64,000 nt of DNA from JAVVHH01 sp965199665 (GCA_965199665.1 OZ241208.1:558001-622000), one strand, 5' to 3'. Shown: positions 18,095 through 27,243, counted from the stretch's first letter. Numbers and translations: made by a program. The notes: generated by a model not told the origin, from the sequence alone.

Positions 18095-19357
18095 ATGATC
18101 TACGCTTGGCATGACATCATCGGTGCCGCGATGGCCCCGGCTCGTATCTGGGCAAAGGGGGCCAGCGCCATGATGCGCGTCTCCGGCGGGCCCGATTACA
18201 TGACGGGGCCGAGCCGGGCCGCGGCCGCCTGGGCGGAGGTGATGGACGACGTGCTGCGTCCGCGCGGCAAGCCGGAGTGGGGCATCAAGGTGCGCCGCAA
18301 CGCGACGGAGGCCGTGGCGGAGGAGGTCGTGGTCGACCTGCCGTTCATGCGGCTGCTGCGGTTCATCGCGCCGGACGTGCAGCAGGCGCCCCGCGTGCTG
18401 CTGGTCGCCCCCATGAGCGGCCACCATGCGACGCTGCTGCGCGGCACCGTGCAGGACATGATCGACGCCGGGCTGGACGTCTACGTGACCGACTGGCGGG
18501 ACGCGCGGATCGTGCCGCTGCAGCACGGCGATTTCGACCTGTCGAGCTACATCGAGACCATCGCCGACCTGCTGCGCATGCTCGGGCCGGACATTCACGT
18601 GGTGGCAGTGTGTCAGCCGGCGCCGGCCGTGGTCGCAGCCGTGGCTCTGTTGGCCGCGCATGACGACCCGGCGCAGCCGCGGACCATGACGCTGATGGGC
18701 GGGCCCGTCGACACTCGGGCGGCGCCCACCGTGGTGACCAAACTGGCCGCTCAGCACTCGATCGGCTGGTTCGAGAGCAACGTGATCGCCACCGTCCCGC
18801 CGTGGCACCCCGGGGCTTTTCGCCGCGTCTACCCCGGCTTCCTGCAGCTCGCGGCCTTCATCTCCATGAACCCCGACCGGCACGTCGAGGCGCATCGGCG
18901 CATGTTCAACCATCTGATCAAGGGCGACGAGGACAGCGCCGGGGCGCATCGCCGCTTCTATGACGAGTATCTGGCGGTGATGGACGTGCCGGCGTCCTAC
19001 TACCTGCAGACGGTTGAGTCGTTCTTTCAGAAGCACGAGCTCGCCGCGGGCGGGCTGAAAGTGCGCGACGAGCTGATCGTGCCGAGTGCGATCGAGCGCA
19101 CCGCGCTGCTGACCGTCGAGGGCGAGCTGGACGATATTTCCGCGCCCGGCCAGACCATCGCGGCGCACACGATCTGCTCCGGCATCCCGGCCAGTCGCCG
19201 CGGACAGTATCTGCAGGAAGGCGTCGGCCATTACGGCATCTTCAACGGCCGCAAGTGGCGCGCCGAGATCCTGCCGCGCATCAAAATGTTCATCGAAGCG
19301 CATGACAGCAAGACGGGCGCCGGCATGGGCGTGCTGAAGGAAGCCGCGTCCGTCTGA
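18095..19357 (+). CDS. phaZ: Intracellular polyhydroxyalkanoate depolymerase
   Basis: A 420-residue intracellular PHB depolymerase (PhaZ1 type), which releases 3-hydroxybutyrate from native granules. The N-terminus MIYAWHDIIGAAMAPAR matches the family start, and the alpha/beta-hydrolase nucleophile is a cysteine, Cys173 in HVVAVCQPAPAVVA, as in the Cupriavidus enzyme. RVLLVAPMSGHHATLLRGTV and the C-terminal EGVGHYGIFNGRKWR (catalytic His) are also diagnostic. Length is that of the family (about 420). ATG 18095 fits homology; GTG 18080 has a better-placed ribosome site (GAGAGG) and would add five residues. No phaC or phasin gene is in the window. Confidence 0.93.
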   Translation: MIYAWHDIIGAAMAPARIWAKGASAMMRVSGGPDYMTGPSRAAAAWAEVMDDVLRPRGKPEWGIKVRRNATEAVAEEVVVDLPFMRLLRFIAPDVQQAPRVLLVAPMSGHHATLLRGTVQDMIDAGLDVYVTDWRDARIVPLQHGDFDLSSYIETIADLLRMLGPDIHVVAVCQPAPAVVAAVALLAAHDDPAQPRTMTLMGGPVDTRAAPTVVTKLAAQHSIGWFESNVIATVPPWHPGAFRRVYPGFLQLAAFISMNPDRHVEAHRRMFNHLIKGDEDSAGAHRRFYDEYLAVMDVPASYYLQTVESFFQKHELAAGGLKVRDELIVPSAIERTALLTVEGELDDISAPGQTIAAHTICSGIPASRRGQYLQEGVGHYGIFNGRKWRAEILPRIKMFIEAHDSKTGAGMGVLKEAASV

Positions 19358-19372
19358 CGTCCTCCCGTCGCA

Positions 19373-19395
19373 GGCCGGCCCTTCCCGGGCTGGCC
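19373..19395 (+). terminator. Terminator-like hairpin after phaZ
   Basis: GGCCGGCCC (19373-19381) pairs with GGGCTGGCC (19387-19395) with one G-U pair and a TTCCC loop, 16 bases after the phaZ stop. There is no T-tract, so efficiency is uncertain; it does separate phaZ from the dehydrogenase and transporter operon. Confidence 0.4.
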
Positions 19396-19460
19396 GTGTC
19401 GCGCCGCCGGTGGTTTGATGCGCCGGTCGCGCGGACACCGCGCATCGAGGGAGAAAACGA

Positions 19461-20213
19461 ATGGCTCAACCGGGCAAGATGGCGCTCGTCACCGGCGCCG
19501 GGAGCGGGGTTGGGCGAGCCGCGTCCTTGGCGCTCGCCGCGGCAGGCTGGCACGTGGCGCTGGTCGGTCGCCGGCAGGATGCGCTCGCCGAGACGGCCGG
19601 GCTCGGCGCGGCCGACCGCTTCCTGATCCTACCGACCGACGTCTCGCAGCCGGCGGCCGTGCAGGCGGCGTTCGGCCGGGTGCAGGCCGAGTGGGGCCGG
19701 CTGGACCTCCTGTTCAACAATGCCGGCATGGGCACGCCCGCGCTGCCGATCGACGAGTTGTCGGTCGAGCAGTGGATGGCGGTGGTGGGCGTCAACCTGA
19801 CGGGCTCGTTCCTGTGCGCACGGGCCGCGTTCAGCATGATGCGGCACCAATCGCCGCAGGGTGGGCGCATCATCAACAACGGCTCGATCTCGGCGCACAC
19901 GCCGCGGCCGGGCTCGCTGCCCTACACGACGACCAAACACGCCATCACCGGCATGACCAAGTCGCTCTCGCTCGACGGACGGGCATTCGACATCGCGTGC
20001 GGCCAGATCGACATCGGCAATGCGGCCACGCCGATGACGGAGCGGATGACCACGGGCGTGCCGCAGCCGAACGGCACCATGCTGGTGGAGCCGCGGATGG
20101 ACAGCAAGCACGTGGCGGACATGGTGGTGACGATGGCCGGGTTGCCGCTGGACGCGAACGTGCAGTTCGTCACGGTGATGGCGACCAAGATGCCGTTCGT
20201 GGGTCGCGGCTAG
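19461..20213 (+). CDS. SDR-family oxidoreductase
   Basis: A 250-residue classical short-chain dehydrogenase. The cofactor loop TGAGSGVG is at about residues 11-18, NNAG near residue 90, the catalytic Ser in NNGSISAHTP and the YTTTK Tyr/Lys pair follow in order. DVSQP after the second strand suggests NADPH or NADH binding without a clear preference. The ATG follows GGGAGAAAACG. It is the first gene of an apparent operon with the epimerase-like dehydrogenase and two sugar ABC importers, so it probably oxidises or reduces the imported sugar or sugar acid. The exact substrate cannot be told from sequence. Confidence 0.85.
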   Translation: MAQPGKMALVTGAGSGVGRAASLALAAAGWHVALVGRRQDALAETAGLGAADRFLILPTDVSQPAAVQAAFGRVQAEWGRLDLLFNNAGMGTPALPIDELSVEQWMAVVGVNLTGSFLCARAAFSMMRHQSPQGGRIINNGSISAHTPRPGSLPYTTTKHAITGMTKSLSLDGRAFDIACGQIDIGNAATPMTERMTTGVPQPNGTMLVEPRMDSKHVADMVVTMAGLPLDANVQFVTVMATKMPFVGRG

Positions 20214-20229
20214 CGCGAGGGATCCCGAC

Positions 20230-21117
20230 ATGACGAAATGCGTGATCTTCACTGGCGGCAGCGGCAAGGCCGGCAAGCATGCCGTCCAGCATCTCGTCGA
20301 TCACGGCTACCAGGTGCTCAACGTCGACACCAAGCCGTTGGACAATCCCCAGGTGCGCACCTTGCTCACCGACATCACCGATTCCGGCCAGGTGTTCAAC
20401 GCGTTCTCGACCACGCTCGAGCTGCGCGAGTTCGCGCCCGACCTGAGCGCGCCGCCTGTGGATGCGGTGGTCCACTTCGCCGCCATCCCGCGAATCATGA
20501 TCGTGCCCGACAACGAGGTGTTCCGCATCAACACGATGGGGACGTACAACGTCATCGAAGCGGCCGCCAAGCTGGGGATCAAGAAGGTGATCGTCGCCTC
20601 GTCGGAGACGACCTACGGGCTGGTATTCGCCAACACGCCGCGCGACCCGAAATACCTGCCGCTGGACGAGGACTACCCGGTCGATCCGATGGACAGCTAC
20701 GCGCTGAGCAAGATCTGCAACGAGCGCACCGCGCTCGCCTTTGCCCAGCGCTACGGGATCGACATCTACTGCCTGCGGATCGGCAACGTCATGGAGCCGC
20801 ACGATTATGCGCAGTTCCCCGCCTTCTTCGCCGACCCGGCAGGCCGCAAGCGCATCACCTGGAGTTACGTCGATGCCCGCGACCTCGGCCAGATCTGCCG
20901 GCTTGGCATCGAGACGGACGGGCTGGGGTTCCAAATCTTCAACGCCGGGCAGAACGACTGCTCGTCCGACCTGCCGACGCCCGAGCTGGTCAAGCGCTTC
21001 TATCCGAACGTGCCGCTGACGCACGAGCTGGGCGAATGGGAGCCGCTCTTCTCCAACCGCAAGGTCCGCGACGTGCTCGGCTTCCGCGAGGAGCACAACT
21101 GGCGCAAATACGTCTGA
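20230..21117 (+). CDS. NAD-dependent epimerase/dehydratase (extended SDR)
   Basis: A 295-residue extended SDR. The N-terminal TGGSGKAGKHAVQHL is the nucleotide-binding loop, DAVVHFAAIPRI follows, and SSETTYGLVF with YALSK carries the catalytic Ser and the Tyr-xxx-Lys. It resembles sugar-nucleotide epimerases and uronate dehydrogenase-like proteins; a role in oxidising an imported free sugar or sugar acid is inferred from the transporter genes that follow. It starts 17 bases after the preceding SDR stop with an AGGGAT ribosome site. About 95 bases separate it from the first binding protein, enough for an extra promoter. Confidence 0.83.
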   Translation: MTKCVIFTGGSGKAGKHAVQHLVDHGYQVLNVDTKPLDNPQVRTLLTDITDSGQVFNAFSTTLELREFAPDLSAPPVDAVVHFAAIPRIMIVPDNEVFRINTMGTYNVIEAAAKLGIKKVIVASSETTYGLVFANTPRDPKYLPLDEDYPVDPMDSYALSKICNERTALAFAQRYGIDIYCLRIGNVMEPHDYAQFPAFFADPAGRKRITWSYVDARDLGQICRLGIETDGLGFQIFNAGQNDCSSDLPTPELVKRFYPNVPLTHELGEWEPLFSNRKVRDVLGFREEHNWRKYV

Positions 21118-21149
21118 GCGGCCCAGTCCGCGGCGCCGCGCCAGCTTAG

Positions 21150-21167
21150 GTGTTGCGCCGCCAACAA
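21150..21167. promoter_or_regulatory. Candidate operator before the first sugar-binding protein
   Basis: GTGTTG (21150-21155) and CAACAA (21162-21167) form an imperfect dyad (5 of 6) around CGCCGC, 45 bases upstream of the binding-protein start. TTG/CAA arms are common in LacI-type sugar operators. No LacI gene is in the window, so this is only a candidate. Confidence 0.25.
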
Positions 21168-21211
21168 TCCGGAGCCTACCGTTGCCTCAATAAAATATGA
21201 GGGAGGACGGG

Positions 21212-22219
21212 ATGGCTTCTCGCCCGGATCGTCGTGGGTTGATGACGCAGGCGGCCGCCGCCGCCATGGCGCTGGGCATCAGCCCGGCGCTGGCGCAGGA
21301 GGCCGGTAAGGCCGCCGGCCGCTCGGGCAAGCCGCTCAAGGCTGCCTTCAGCAACGCCGGGTTGCAGGCCACCTGGTGCGCGCAGGGCAAGCAGGCTGCC
21401 GAATACTGGGGCAAGCTGTTCAACGTGGAGGTGACCTGGTTCGACGGTGAGCTCGCCGCCCAGAAGCAGCGCGCCGCAGTCGACAACATGGCCGCGCAGA
21501 AATGGGATTTCGTGGCGATCCAGGCGTTCGGCATCGGGACCCTGACCGCGCCGGTCAACCGCATGATCGATGCCGGCGTCCCGGTCATCGACATGGACAC
21601 GCTGATCGCGCCGCTGGCCAACATCAACGTGCACAGCTTCCTGGCGCCGGACAACGAGCTGATGGGCGCTGCCGTCACGCAGGCGTTGGTCGACGCCATC
21701 GGCGGCGAGGGCACCATGATCATGACGCAGGGTGCGCTCGGCCATACCGGTGCGCAGGGCCGGGCCCGCGGCTTCGACTCGGTGGTGAAGAAATTCCCCA
21801 AGATCCAGGTGCTCGACACGCAGCCCGGCGATTGGGACGTGACCAAGGTCACCCGCATCTGGGAGACGTTGCTGACCAAATACCCGAAGATCAACGCCGC
21901 CTACTTCCACAACGACGACATGGCGCTCGCCGCCTACAACGTCATGAAGTCGCACAACCGGACCGACATCATCATCGGCGGGTGCGACGCCATGCCGCCG
22001 GCGCTGGCCGCCGTCAGCGACGGGCGGATGCACGCCACGGTGCGCAACCCGTCCTGCCGGATCCATGGCGGCGCCATCATGGCCGGCGTCGCGGCCGTGA
22101 CCGCGGGCGAGAAAAGCGGCGAGGGCGGTATCCCGAAAAGCGTGATCATGGACGGACCGGTCGTCACCAAGGCCAACGCGCCGGGCATGATGTGGATGGA
22201 AGAGCACTTCCTGATCTAG
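21212..22219 (+). CDS. CUT2-type sugar ABC importer, periplasmic binding protein (system 1)
   Basis: A 335-residue periplasmic sugar-binding protein of the RbsB-like group. A twin-arginine-like signal (DRRGLMTQAAAAAMALG) precedes mature sequence KAAFSNAGLQATWCAQGKQAAEYWG. The body has the usual two-lobe pattern with AVDNMAAQKWDFVAIQ and FHNDDMALAAYNVMK. The ATG at 21212 follows a strong GAGGGAGGAC ribosome site. It is the first gene of a complete importer; ATPase and permease follow within a few bases. The sugar is not identifiable from sequence. The neighbouring dehydrogenases suggest a sugar that is oxidised after uptake. Confidence 0.88.
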   Translation: MASRPDRRGLMTQAAAAAMALGISPALAQEAGKAAGRSGKPLKAAFSNAGLQATWCAQGKQAAEYWGKLFNVEVTWFDGELAAQKQRAAVDNMAAQKWDFVAIQAFGIGTLTAPVNRMIDAGVPVIDMDTLIAPLANINVHSFLAPDNELMGAAVTQALVDAIGGEGTMIMTQGALGHTGAQGRARGFDSVVKKFPKIQVLDTQPGDWDVTKVTRIWETLLTKYPKINAAYFHNDDMALAAYNVMKSHNRTDIIIGGCDAMPPALAAVSDGRMHATVRNPSCRIHGGAIMAGVAAVTAGEKSGEGGIPKSVIMDGPVVTKANAPGMMWMEEHFLI

Positions 22220-22222
22220 CGC

Positions 22223-23725
22223 GTGGATTTGGCGCGCATGGACCTGTTGGCGCTTCGCGGGATCGGCAAGAGCTTCGGCGGGGTGACCGCGCTGGCGGAG
22301 GTGGACTTCACGCTGCGGCGCGGCGAGATCCACGGCCTGGTCGGCGAGAACGGCGCCGGCAAGTCGACGCTGATGAAGATCATCGCCGGGGTGCACGGCG
22401 ATTTCGAGGGCGAGATGCGGATGGCCGGCGCGCCGGTGCGCTTCGCCTCCCCGCGCGCGGCCCGCGACCACGGCATCGGCATGGTGCATCAGGAGCTGGC
22501 GGTCGTGCCGACCGTCAGCGTCGCCGAGAACGTGTTCATGGGCGCGCCGAAGCTCAACCGGCTCGGCCTGGTCGATTGGCGGGCCATGCGGCGCGGCGCG
22601 CGCGAGCAGCTGGCCTCGCTTGGAATCGACGTCGACCCGGCGGCTGCCATGGGCAGCCTGCCGCTTGGCATGCAGCAGCTGGTCGAGCTGTCGCGGGTGC
22701 TGTTCTCCGGCGCCGAGGTGATCATCCTCGACGAGCCGACCTCCGCCCTCTCGCCGCCCGAGGTCACCCGGCTGTTCGCGGTGCTGGACCGGCTGCGCGC
22801 GGCGGGCCGCAGCCTCATCTTCATCTCGCATTTCCTCGACGACGTGCTGGCGATCTGCGACCGGGTCACCGTGTTCCGCAACGGGCGCAGCGTCGCCACC
22901 GAGGACTGCGCGGCGATCAACAAGGGCTGGATCATCGAACGGATGATCGGCACCGGGCACGAGCACCTGGAGGAAAGCTACCTTCGCGACATCCAGCTGC
23001 AGCCGCGCGCCGAGGGCCCGGTCGTGCTGCAGGCCGACGCGCTGTGTTGCCCCGGCCGGTTCGAGGACGTCTCGTTCGAGGTGCGGGAGGGCGAGGTGCT
23101 GGGGCTGTATGGCTTCCTCGGCGCCGGGCAGCTCGACCTGGCGCGCAGCCTGTTCGGGGCGGTGCCGGAGATGGCCGGCCGGGTCGCGGTGGATGGGCGG
23201 CCGGTGCGGCTGAGCTCGACCGCGCGGGCGCGGAAAGCGGGGATCGCCTTCGTGCCGGAGAGCCGGCGTTTCATGCTGTTCGCCGAGGCCCCGGTGTTCA
23301 AGAACATGACGATCAGCGTGCTCGACCGGCTGGGCCGGCTGTGGCTGCGGCCCAGCCGGGAGCGGGCTATCGCGCGCGATCACGCGGCGTCGCTGCATAT
23401 CCGGCCGCCCGGCGTCGACCTCCCGCTCGGCGCCTTGTCGGGCGGCAACCAGCAGAAGGTGGCGCTCGCCAAGTGGCTGACCCGGCTGCCGCGCGTGCTG
23501 CTGCTCAGCGAGCCGACGCGCGGGATGGATGTCGGCGCCAAGGAGGATGTGCTGGCGATCGTGCGCGGCCTGCGAGCGCAGCGGATCGGGATCATCGTCG
23601 CGTCGGCCGAACCGGAAACCGTGCTGTCGCTGGCCGACCGGATCCTGGTGATGAAGAAGGGAGAGGTGGTGCGCGAATTCAGCAACGAGCCGGTCAGCAA
23701 GGACCGGCTGCTCGCCGCCGCATGA
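22223..23725 (+). CDS. CUT2-type sugar ABC importer, ATP-binding protein (system 1)
   Basis: A 500-residue double ATPase of the RbsA/MglA type. The first domain is complete: Walker A GENGAGKST near residues 41-49, LPLGMQQLVELSRVL as the variant signature, and VIILDEPTSALS as Walker B. The second has the normal degenerate Walker A of the family (YGFLGAGQLDLA) and the LSGGNQQKVALAKWL signature. Its Walker B reads LLLSEPTRGMDVGA, with Ser where Asp is usual. The start is the GTG at 22223, 3 bases after the binding-protein stop; an ATG at 22238 is an alternative. It is cytoplasmic and energises the permease that follows. Confidence 0.9.
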   Translation: MDLARMDLLALRGIGKSFGGVTALAEVDFTLRRGEIHGLVGENGAGKSTLMKIIAGVHGDFEGEMRMAGAPVRFASPRAARDHGIGMVHQELAVVPTVSVAENVFMGAPKLNRLGLVDWRAMRRGAREQLASLGIDVDPAAAMGSLPLGMQQLVELSRVLFSGAEVIILDEPTSALSPPEVTRLFAVLDRLRAAGRSLIFISHFLDDVLAICDRVTVFRNGRSVATEDCAAINKGWIIERMIGTGHEHLEESYLRDIQLQPRAEGPVVLQADALCCPGRFEDVSFEVREGEVLGLYGFLGAGQLDLARSLFGAVPEMAGRVAVDGRPVRLSSTARARKAGIAFVPESRRFMLFAEAPVFKNMTISVLDRLGRLWLRPSRERAIARDHAASLHIRPPGVDLPLGALSGGNQQKVALAKWLTRLPRVLLLSEPTRGMDVGAKEDVLAIVRGLRAQRIGIIVASAEPETVLSLADRILVMKKGEVVREFSNEPVSKDRLLAAA

Positions 23726-23735
23726 TGCCGACCCG

Positions 23736-24728
23736 ATGATCGGCCGGGACTGGTTTCGCGAGCGGCTGCGTAACATCGCGCCGTTCGTCACCCTGCTGCT
23801 GCTGGTGGGGTTCTTCTCGGCGGCGAGCCCGTCCTTTGCGACGGTCGGCAACCTGCAGAACATCCTGACCCAGATCTCGGTGACCGGGATCATCGCCGTC
23901 GGGCTCACCTTCGTGATCCTGTGCGGCGAGATCGACCTTTCGGTGGCCAGCGTCGCCAACGCGACCGGGATCGCGGTGGCGTTCTTCACGGCGCAGGATG
24001 CCAGCGTCGGCATCGCGAACGTGCCGCTGCCGGGCGGCCTGGCCATCGTGCTCGCGCTGGTGGCCTGCGCCGTGCTGGGCGCCGTCAACGCCCTCGGCGT
24101 CACGCGCGTGCACATCCCGAGCTTCATCATGACGCTGGCGATGCTTCAGATCGCGGCCGGGGTGTCGGCGATGCTGGTGCGCGGCCAGATCGCCTACAGC
24201 GTGCCGCCGCTGATCGAGACGCTGGGCGCGCGCTCGCTGGGGCCGGTGCCCTGGATCGTGATCGTGGCGGCGCTGTTCCTGCTGGTGAGCCACGTGGTGC
24301 TCGCGCACACGCGGTTCGGCCGCTACGTCTACATGGTCGGCGGCAACCGGCAGGCGGCGGAGTATTCCGGCATCGACGTCCGGGCGATCCTGGCGGCGGT
24401 GATGGTCATCTCGGCGCTATGCTCCGGCGTCGCCGGGATGCTTGGCGTCGCCTATTTCGGCAGCGCGCAGCAGAACGAGTTCGACACCTACCTGCTCGAC
24501 AGCATCTCGGCCGTGGTGGTGGGCGGCACCAGCCTGTTCGGCGGCCAGGGCGGGATCGGCAACACGATCATCGGCCTGTTCGTGCTGGGCGTGCTGAACA
24601 ACGGGCTCGACCACGTCAACGTGGACAGCTTTCTCAAGATCCTGATCCGCGGCCTGATCCTGTTGATCGCGCTGATCGTCAACGTCTACGCGCAGCGGTT
24701 GCGGGCCGGCCAGATGCGGGCCGCCTGA
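23736..24728 (+). CDS. CUT2-type sugar ABC importer, permease (system 1)
   Basis: A 330-residue inner-membrane permease of the RbsC family with about nine or ten membrane segments. The family landmark TFVILCGEIDLSVASVANATG follows the third segment, and a second conserved block (GVAYFGSAQQNEFDTYLLDSISAVVVGGTSLFGGQGGI) lies near the C-terminus, where it forms the coupling region to the ATPase. It starts 10 bases after the ATPase stop and is the last gene of system 1. The second importer begins 28 bases later. Confidence 0.9.
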   Translation: MIGRDWFRERLRNIAPFVTLLLLVGFFSAASPSFATVGNLQNILTQISVTGIIAVGLTFVILCGEIDLSVASVANATGIAVAFFTAQDASVGIANVPLPGGLAIVLALVACAVLGAVNALGVTRVHIPSFIMTLAMLQIAAGVSAMLVRGQIAYSVPPLIETLGARSLGPVPWIVIVAALFLLVSHVVLAHTRFGRYVYMVGGNRQAAEYSGIDVRAILAAVMVISALCSGVAGMLGVAYFGSAQQNEFDTYLLDSISAVVVGGTSLFGGQGGIGNTIIGLFVLGVLNNGLDHVNVDSFLKILIRGLILLIALIVNVYAQRLRAGQMRAA

Positions 24729-24756
24729 GGGTTCACCGGCAACGAGGGAGAGCACA

Positions 24757-25725
24757 ATGATCGATCGTCGTGGGTTCAATAAGGCCGTGATGGGCGCCGG
24801 GCTGGCCGGGGCGGCCGGGCTGTCGGTCGCGCCGGCGCGGGCGCAGGCCAAGAAGCAGCTCGCCTTCGTGGTCAACGTGTCGGCGGATTTCTGGACCATC
24901 GCCCGGCGCGGGATCGAGAAGGCGAACAAGGAACACCCGGACTACGCCATGGAGATGATCATCCCGGGCCAGGCCAGCGCGGCCGAGCAGCGCCGCATCC
25001 TGGACGAGTTGCTGGCCCGCGGCGTCGCCGGCGTGGCCATCTCCGTCATCAACCCGGCGAGCTCGACCGAGACGCTGAACCGGGTCGCGGCCAAGAGCCT
25101 GCTGTTCACCACCGATAGCGACGCGCCGGACAGCAATCGCATCACCTATATCGGCACGGACAACGTCGCCGCCGGGCGCGAGGCCGGGGCGCAGATGAAG
25201 AAGGCGTTGCCCGGCGGCGGCAAGGCGATGCTGTTTGTCGGCACCATGGATGCCGACAATGCGCGCGAGCGGGTGGAGGGCATCCGCGACGTGCTCAAGG
25301 GCAGCAACATCGAGATCCTGGACATCCGGACCGACGGTTCCGACTTCGCGCGCGCCAAGAGCAACGCGGAGGACACGCTGTCGCGCTACGCCGATATCGG
25401 CGTGCTGGTGGGGCTGTGGGCCTACAACACGCCGCAGATCTACCAGGCGGTGAAGCAATCCGGGCGGACCAACGTCAAGATCGTCGGCTTCGACGAGGAC
25501 GCGCTGACGCTGCGCGGTGTGGCGGACGGCACGATCTACTCGACGGTGGTGCAGCAGCCGTTCGAGTTCGGCTATCTCTGCATGACCAACATGATCAAAT
25601 ACCTGAATGGCGACAAGTCGTGGGTCCCGGCGGACAAGAAGATTATCGTGCCGACCCGGATCATCGACCAGTCGAACGTGGCCGAATTCCAGACCACCAT
25701 GCGGCAGTTGCTCCGGCCCGCCTGA
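24757..25725 (+). CDS. CUT2-type sugar ABC importer, periplasmic binding protein (system 2)
   Basis: A 322-residue sugar-binding protein with a twin-arginine signal (IDRRGFNKAVMGAGLAGAAGLSVAPARAQ). The mature part begins KKQLAFVVNVSADFWTIARRGIEKA, a classic opening for RbsB/ALBP-type proteins, followed by AAEQRRILDELLARGVAGVAIS and GLWAYNTPQIYQAVK. It is only distantly similar to the system 1 binding protein, so the two importers probably differ in substrate. The ATG follows GAGGGAGAGCAC. ATPase and permease genes follow with 2-base and 1-base gaps. Confidence 0.9.
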   Translation: MIDRRGFNKAVMGAGLAGAAGLSVAPARAQAKKQLAFVVNVSADFWTIARRGIEKANKEHPDYAMEMIIPGQASAAEQRRILDELLARGVAGVAISVINPASSTETLNRVAAKSLLFTTDSDAPDSNRITYIGTDNVAAGREAGAQMKKALPGGGKAMLFVGTMDADNARERVEGIRDVLKGSNIEILDIRTDGSDFARAKSNAEDTLSRYADIGVLVGLWAYNTPQIYQAVKQSGRTNVKIVGFDEDALTLRGVADGTIYSTVVQQPFEFGYLCMTNMIKYLNGDKSWVPADKKIIVPTRIIDQSNVAEFQTTMRQLLRPA

Positions 25726-25727
25726 CA

Positions 25728-27242
25728 ATGTCCGAGCCGCTGCTGGTGCTCGACGGGATCAGCAAATCGTATCCCGGCGTGCGCGCTCTCCAGGACGTCT
25801 CCTTGCGGCTCGACTCCGGCGAGGTGCTCGGCCTGATCGGCGAGAACGGCGCCGGCAAGAGCACGCTGATGCGCGTGCTGGGCGGGGTGATCCGGCCCGA
25901 TGCCGGGACGATCCGCATCGACGGGGTCGCCCGGCCGTCGCTGACGGTCGCGGCGGCGCAGGCCGCCGGGATCGCGTTCGTGCACCAGGAACTGTCGATG
26001 TTCGACAACATGGACGTCGCGGCCAACGTGCTGATCGGGCGGGAGGTGCTGCGCGGCGGCCCGTTGCGGCTGGTGGACCGGGCCGCCTGCCGCGCGCGCA
26101 CCGCGCCATTGCTGCAGCGGCTGGGCGCCGACTTCGCGCCCGACACGCCGGTGGCGGCCCTGTCGATCGCGCAACGGCAGCTGGTCGAGATCGCCCGCGC
26201 GCTGTCGATGGATGCGCGGCTGATCATCATGGACGAGCCCACCAGCAGCCTCACGCTGTCGGAGACCGAGCGGCTGCTGGCGACGGTGGCGTCCTTGCGC
26301 GCGGCGGGGGTGGCGATCGTGTTCATCACGCACCGGCTGAGCGAGGTGAAACAGTGCGCCGACCGGGTCGTGTGCCTGCGCGACGGGCAGGTCGCGGGCG
26401 AGCTGGCGCGGGAGGAGATCGACCGCCCGGCGATGATCCGGATGATGATCGGGCGCGACCTGCAATCGCTCCACACGCCGCCCGCGATCCCGCCTGGTTC
26501 CGGCGGGCTCGAGCTACGCGGGCTCGTCACCTCGGCATTTCCGGACCGTTCGGCCAGCCTGCATGCGCGGCCTGGCGAGATCCTGGGCCTGGCCGGGCTG
26601 ATCGGCGCCGGGCGGACGTCGGTGGCGCGCGCCGTGTTCGGCATCGAGCCGGCGCTCGGCGGCACGATCCTGCTCGAAGGCGAGGCGGTGCGCATCGGGG
26701 CGCCGGCCGACGCGATCGCGCGCGGGCTGTATCTGGTGCCGGAGGACCGCAAGCAGTCCGGTCTCGTGCTGACCATGTCCATCACGCAGAACGTGTCGCT
26801 GCCGGCGCTCGGCCAGCATTCGCGGCTGGGGCTGATCAGCCGGGCCTCGGAGGCGCGCGCCGGCGAGGCGCAGCGGGCGGCGCTGCGCATCAAGGCGCCA
26901 ACGGCCGCGGTGGCGGCGGGGGCGCTCTCGGGCGGCAACCAGCAGAAGATCGTGCTCGGCCGCTGGCTGGCGCTGTCGCCGCGGGCGATCGTGTTCGACG
27001 AGCCGACCCGGGGCGTGGATGTCGGCGCCAAGGGGGAGATCTACGCGCTGATGCGCGGCCTGGCCGATCGGGGCATCGCGGTGCTGATGATCAGCAGCGA
27101 CATGGAAGAGGTGATCGGAGTGAGCGATCGGATCGCGGTGATGCATGAAGGCCGGGTCGAAGGCGTGCTGGAGCGGGGCCAATTCAGCGAATCCGCGGTG
27201 ATCGATCTCGCGGTCGGGACCGGCGCGCGGGCGGCGGCCTGA
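25728..27242 (+). CDS. CUT2-type sugar ABC importer, ATP-binding protein (system 2)
   Basis: A 504-residue double ATPase of the RbsA type. The first domain has GENGAGKST (Walker A), LSIAQRQLVEIARAL (signature) and LIIMDEPTSSLT (Walker B). The second has the family's degenerate first loop LAGLIGAGRTSVA, the signature LSGGNQQKIVLGRWL and an intact Walker B IVFDEPTRGVDVGAKGE, unlike the system 1 protein. The ATG at 25728 lies 2 bases after the binding-protein stop. It is cytoplasmic and partners the permease one base downstream. Confidence 0.92.
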   Translation: MSEPLLVLDGISKSYPGVRALQDVSLRLDSGEVLGLIGENGAGKSTLMRVLGGVIRPDAGTIRIDGVARPSLTVAAAQAAGIAFVHQELSMFDNMDVAANVLIGREVLRGGPLRLVDRAACRARTAPLLQRLGADFAPDTPVAALSIAQRQLVEIARALSMDARLIIMDEPTSSLTLSETERLLATVASLRAAGVAIVFITHRLSEVKQCADRVVCLRDGQVAGELAREEIDRPAMIRMMIGRDLQSLHTPPAIPPGSGGLELRGLVTSAFPDRSASLHARPGEILGLAGLIGAGRTSVARAVFGIEPALGGTILLEGEAVRIGAPADAIARGLYLVPEDRKQSGLVLTMSITQNVSLPALGQHSRLGLISRASEARAGEAQRAALRIKAPTAAVAAGALSGGNQQKIVLGRWLALSPRAIVFDEPTRGVDVGAKGEIYALMRGLADRGIAVLMISSDMEEVIGVSDRIAVMHEGRVEGVLERGQFSESAVIDLAVGTGARAAA

Positions 27243-27243
27243 G

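Noticed and set aside
21182..21196. TAAAAT before the first sugar-binding protein as a -10 element
   Set aside because: It would start the transcript inside the ribosome site and no suitable -35 sequence lies upstream.
21176..24130. A 984-codon minus-strand frame opposite the sugar importer genes
   Set aside because: Rich in His, Arg and Ala with no domain; the plus strand encodes clear ABC importer components throughout.
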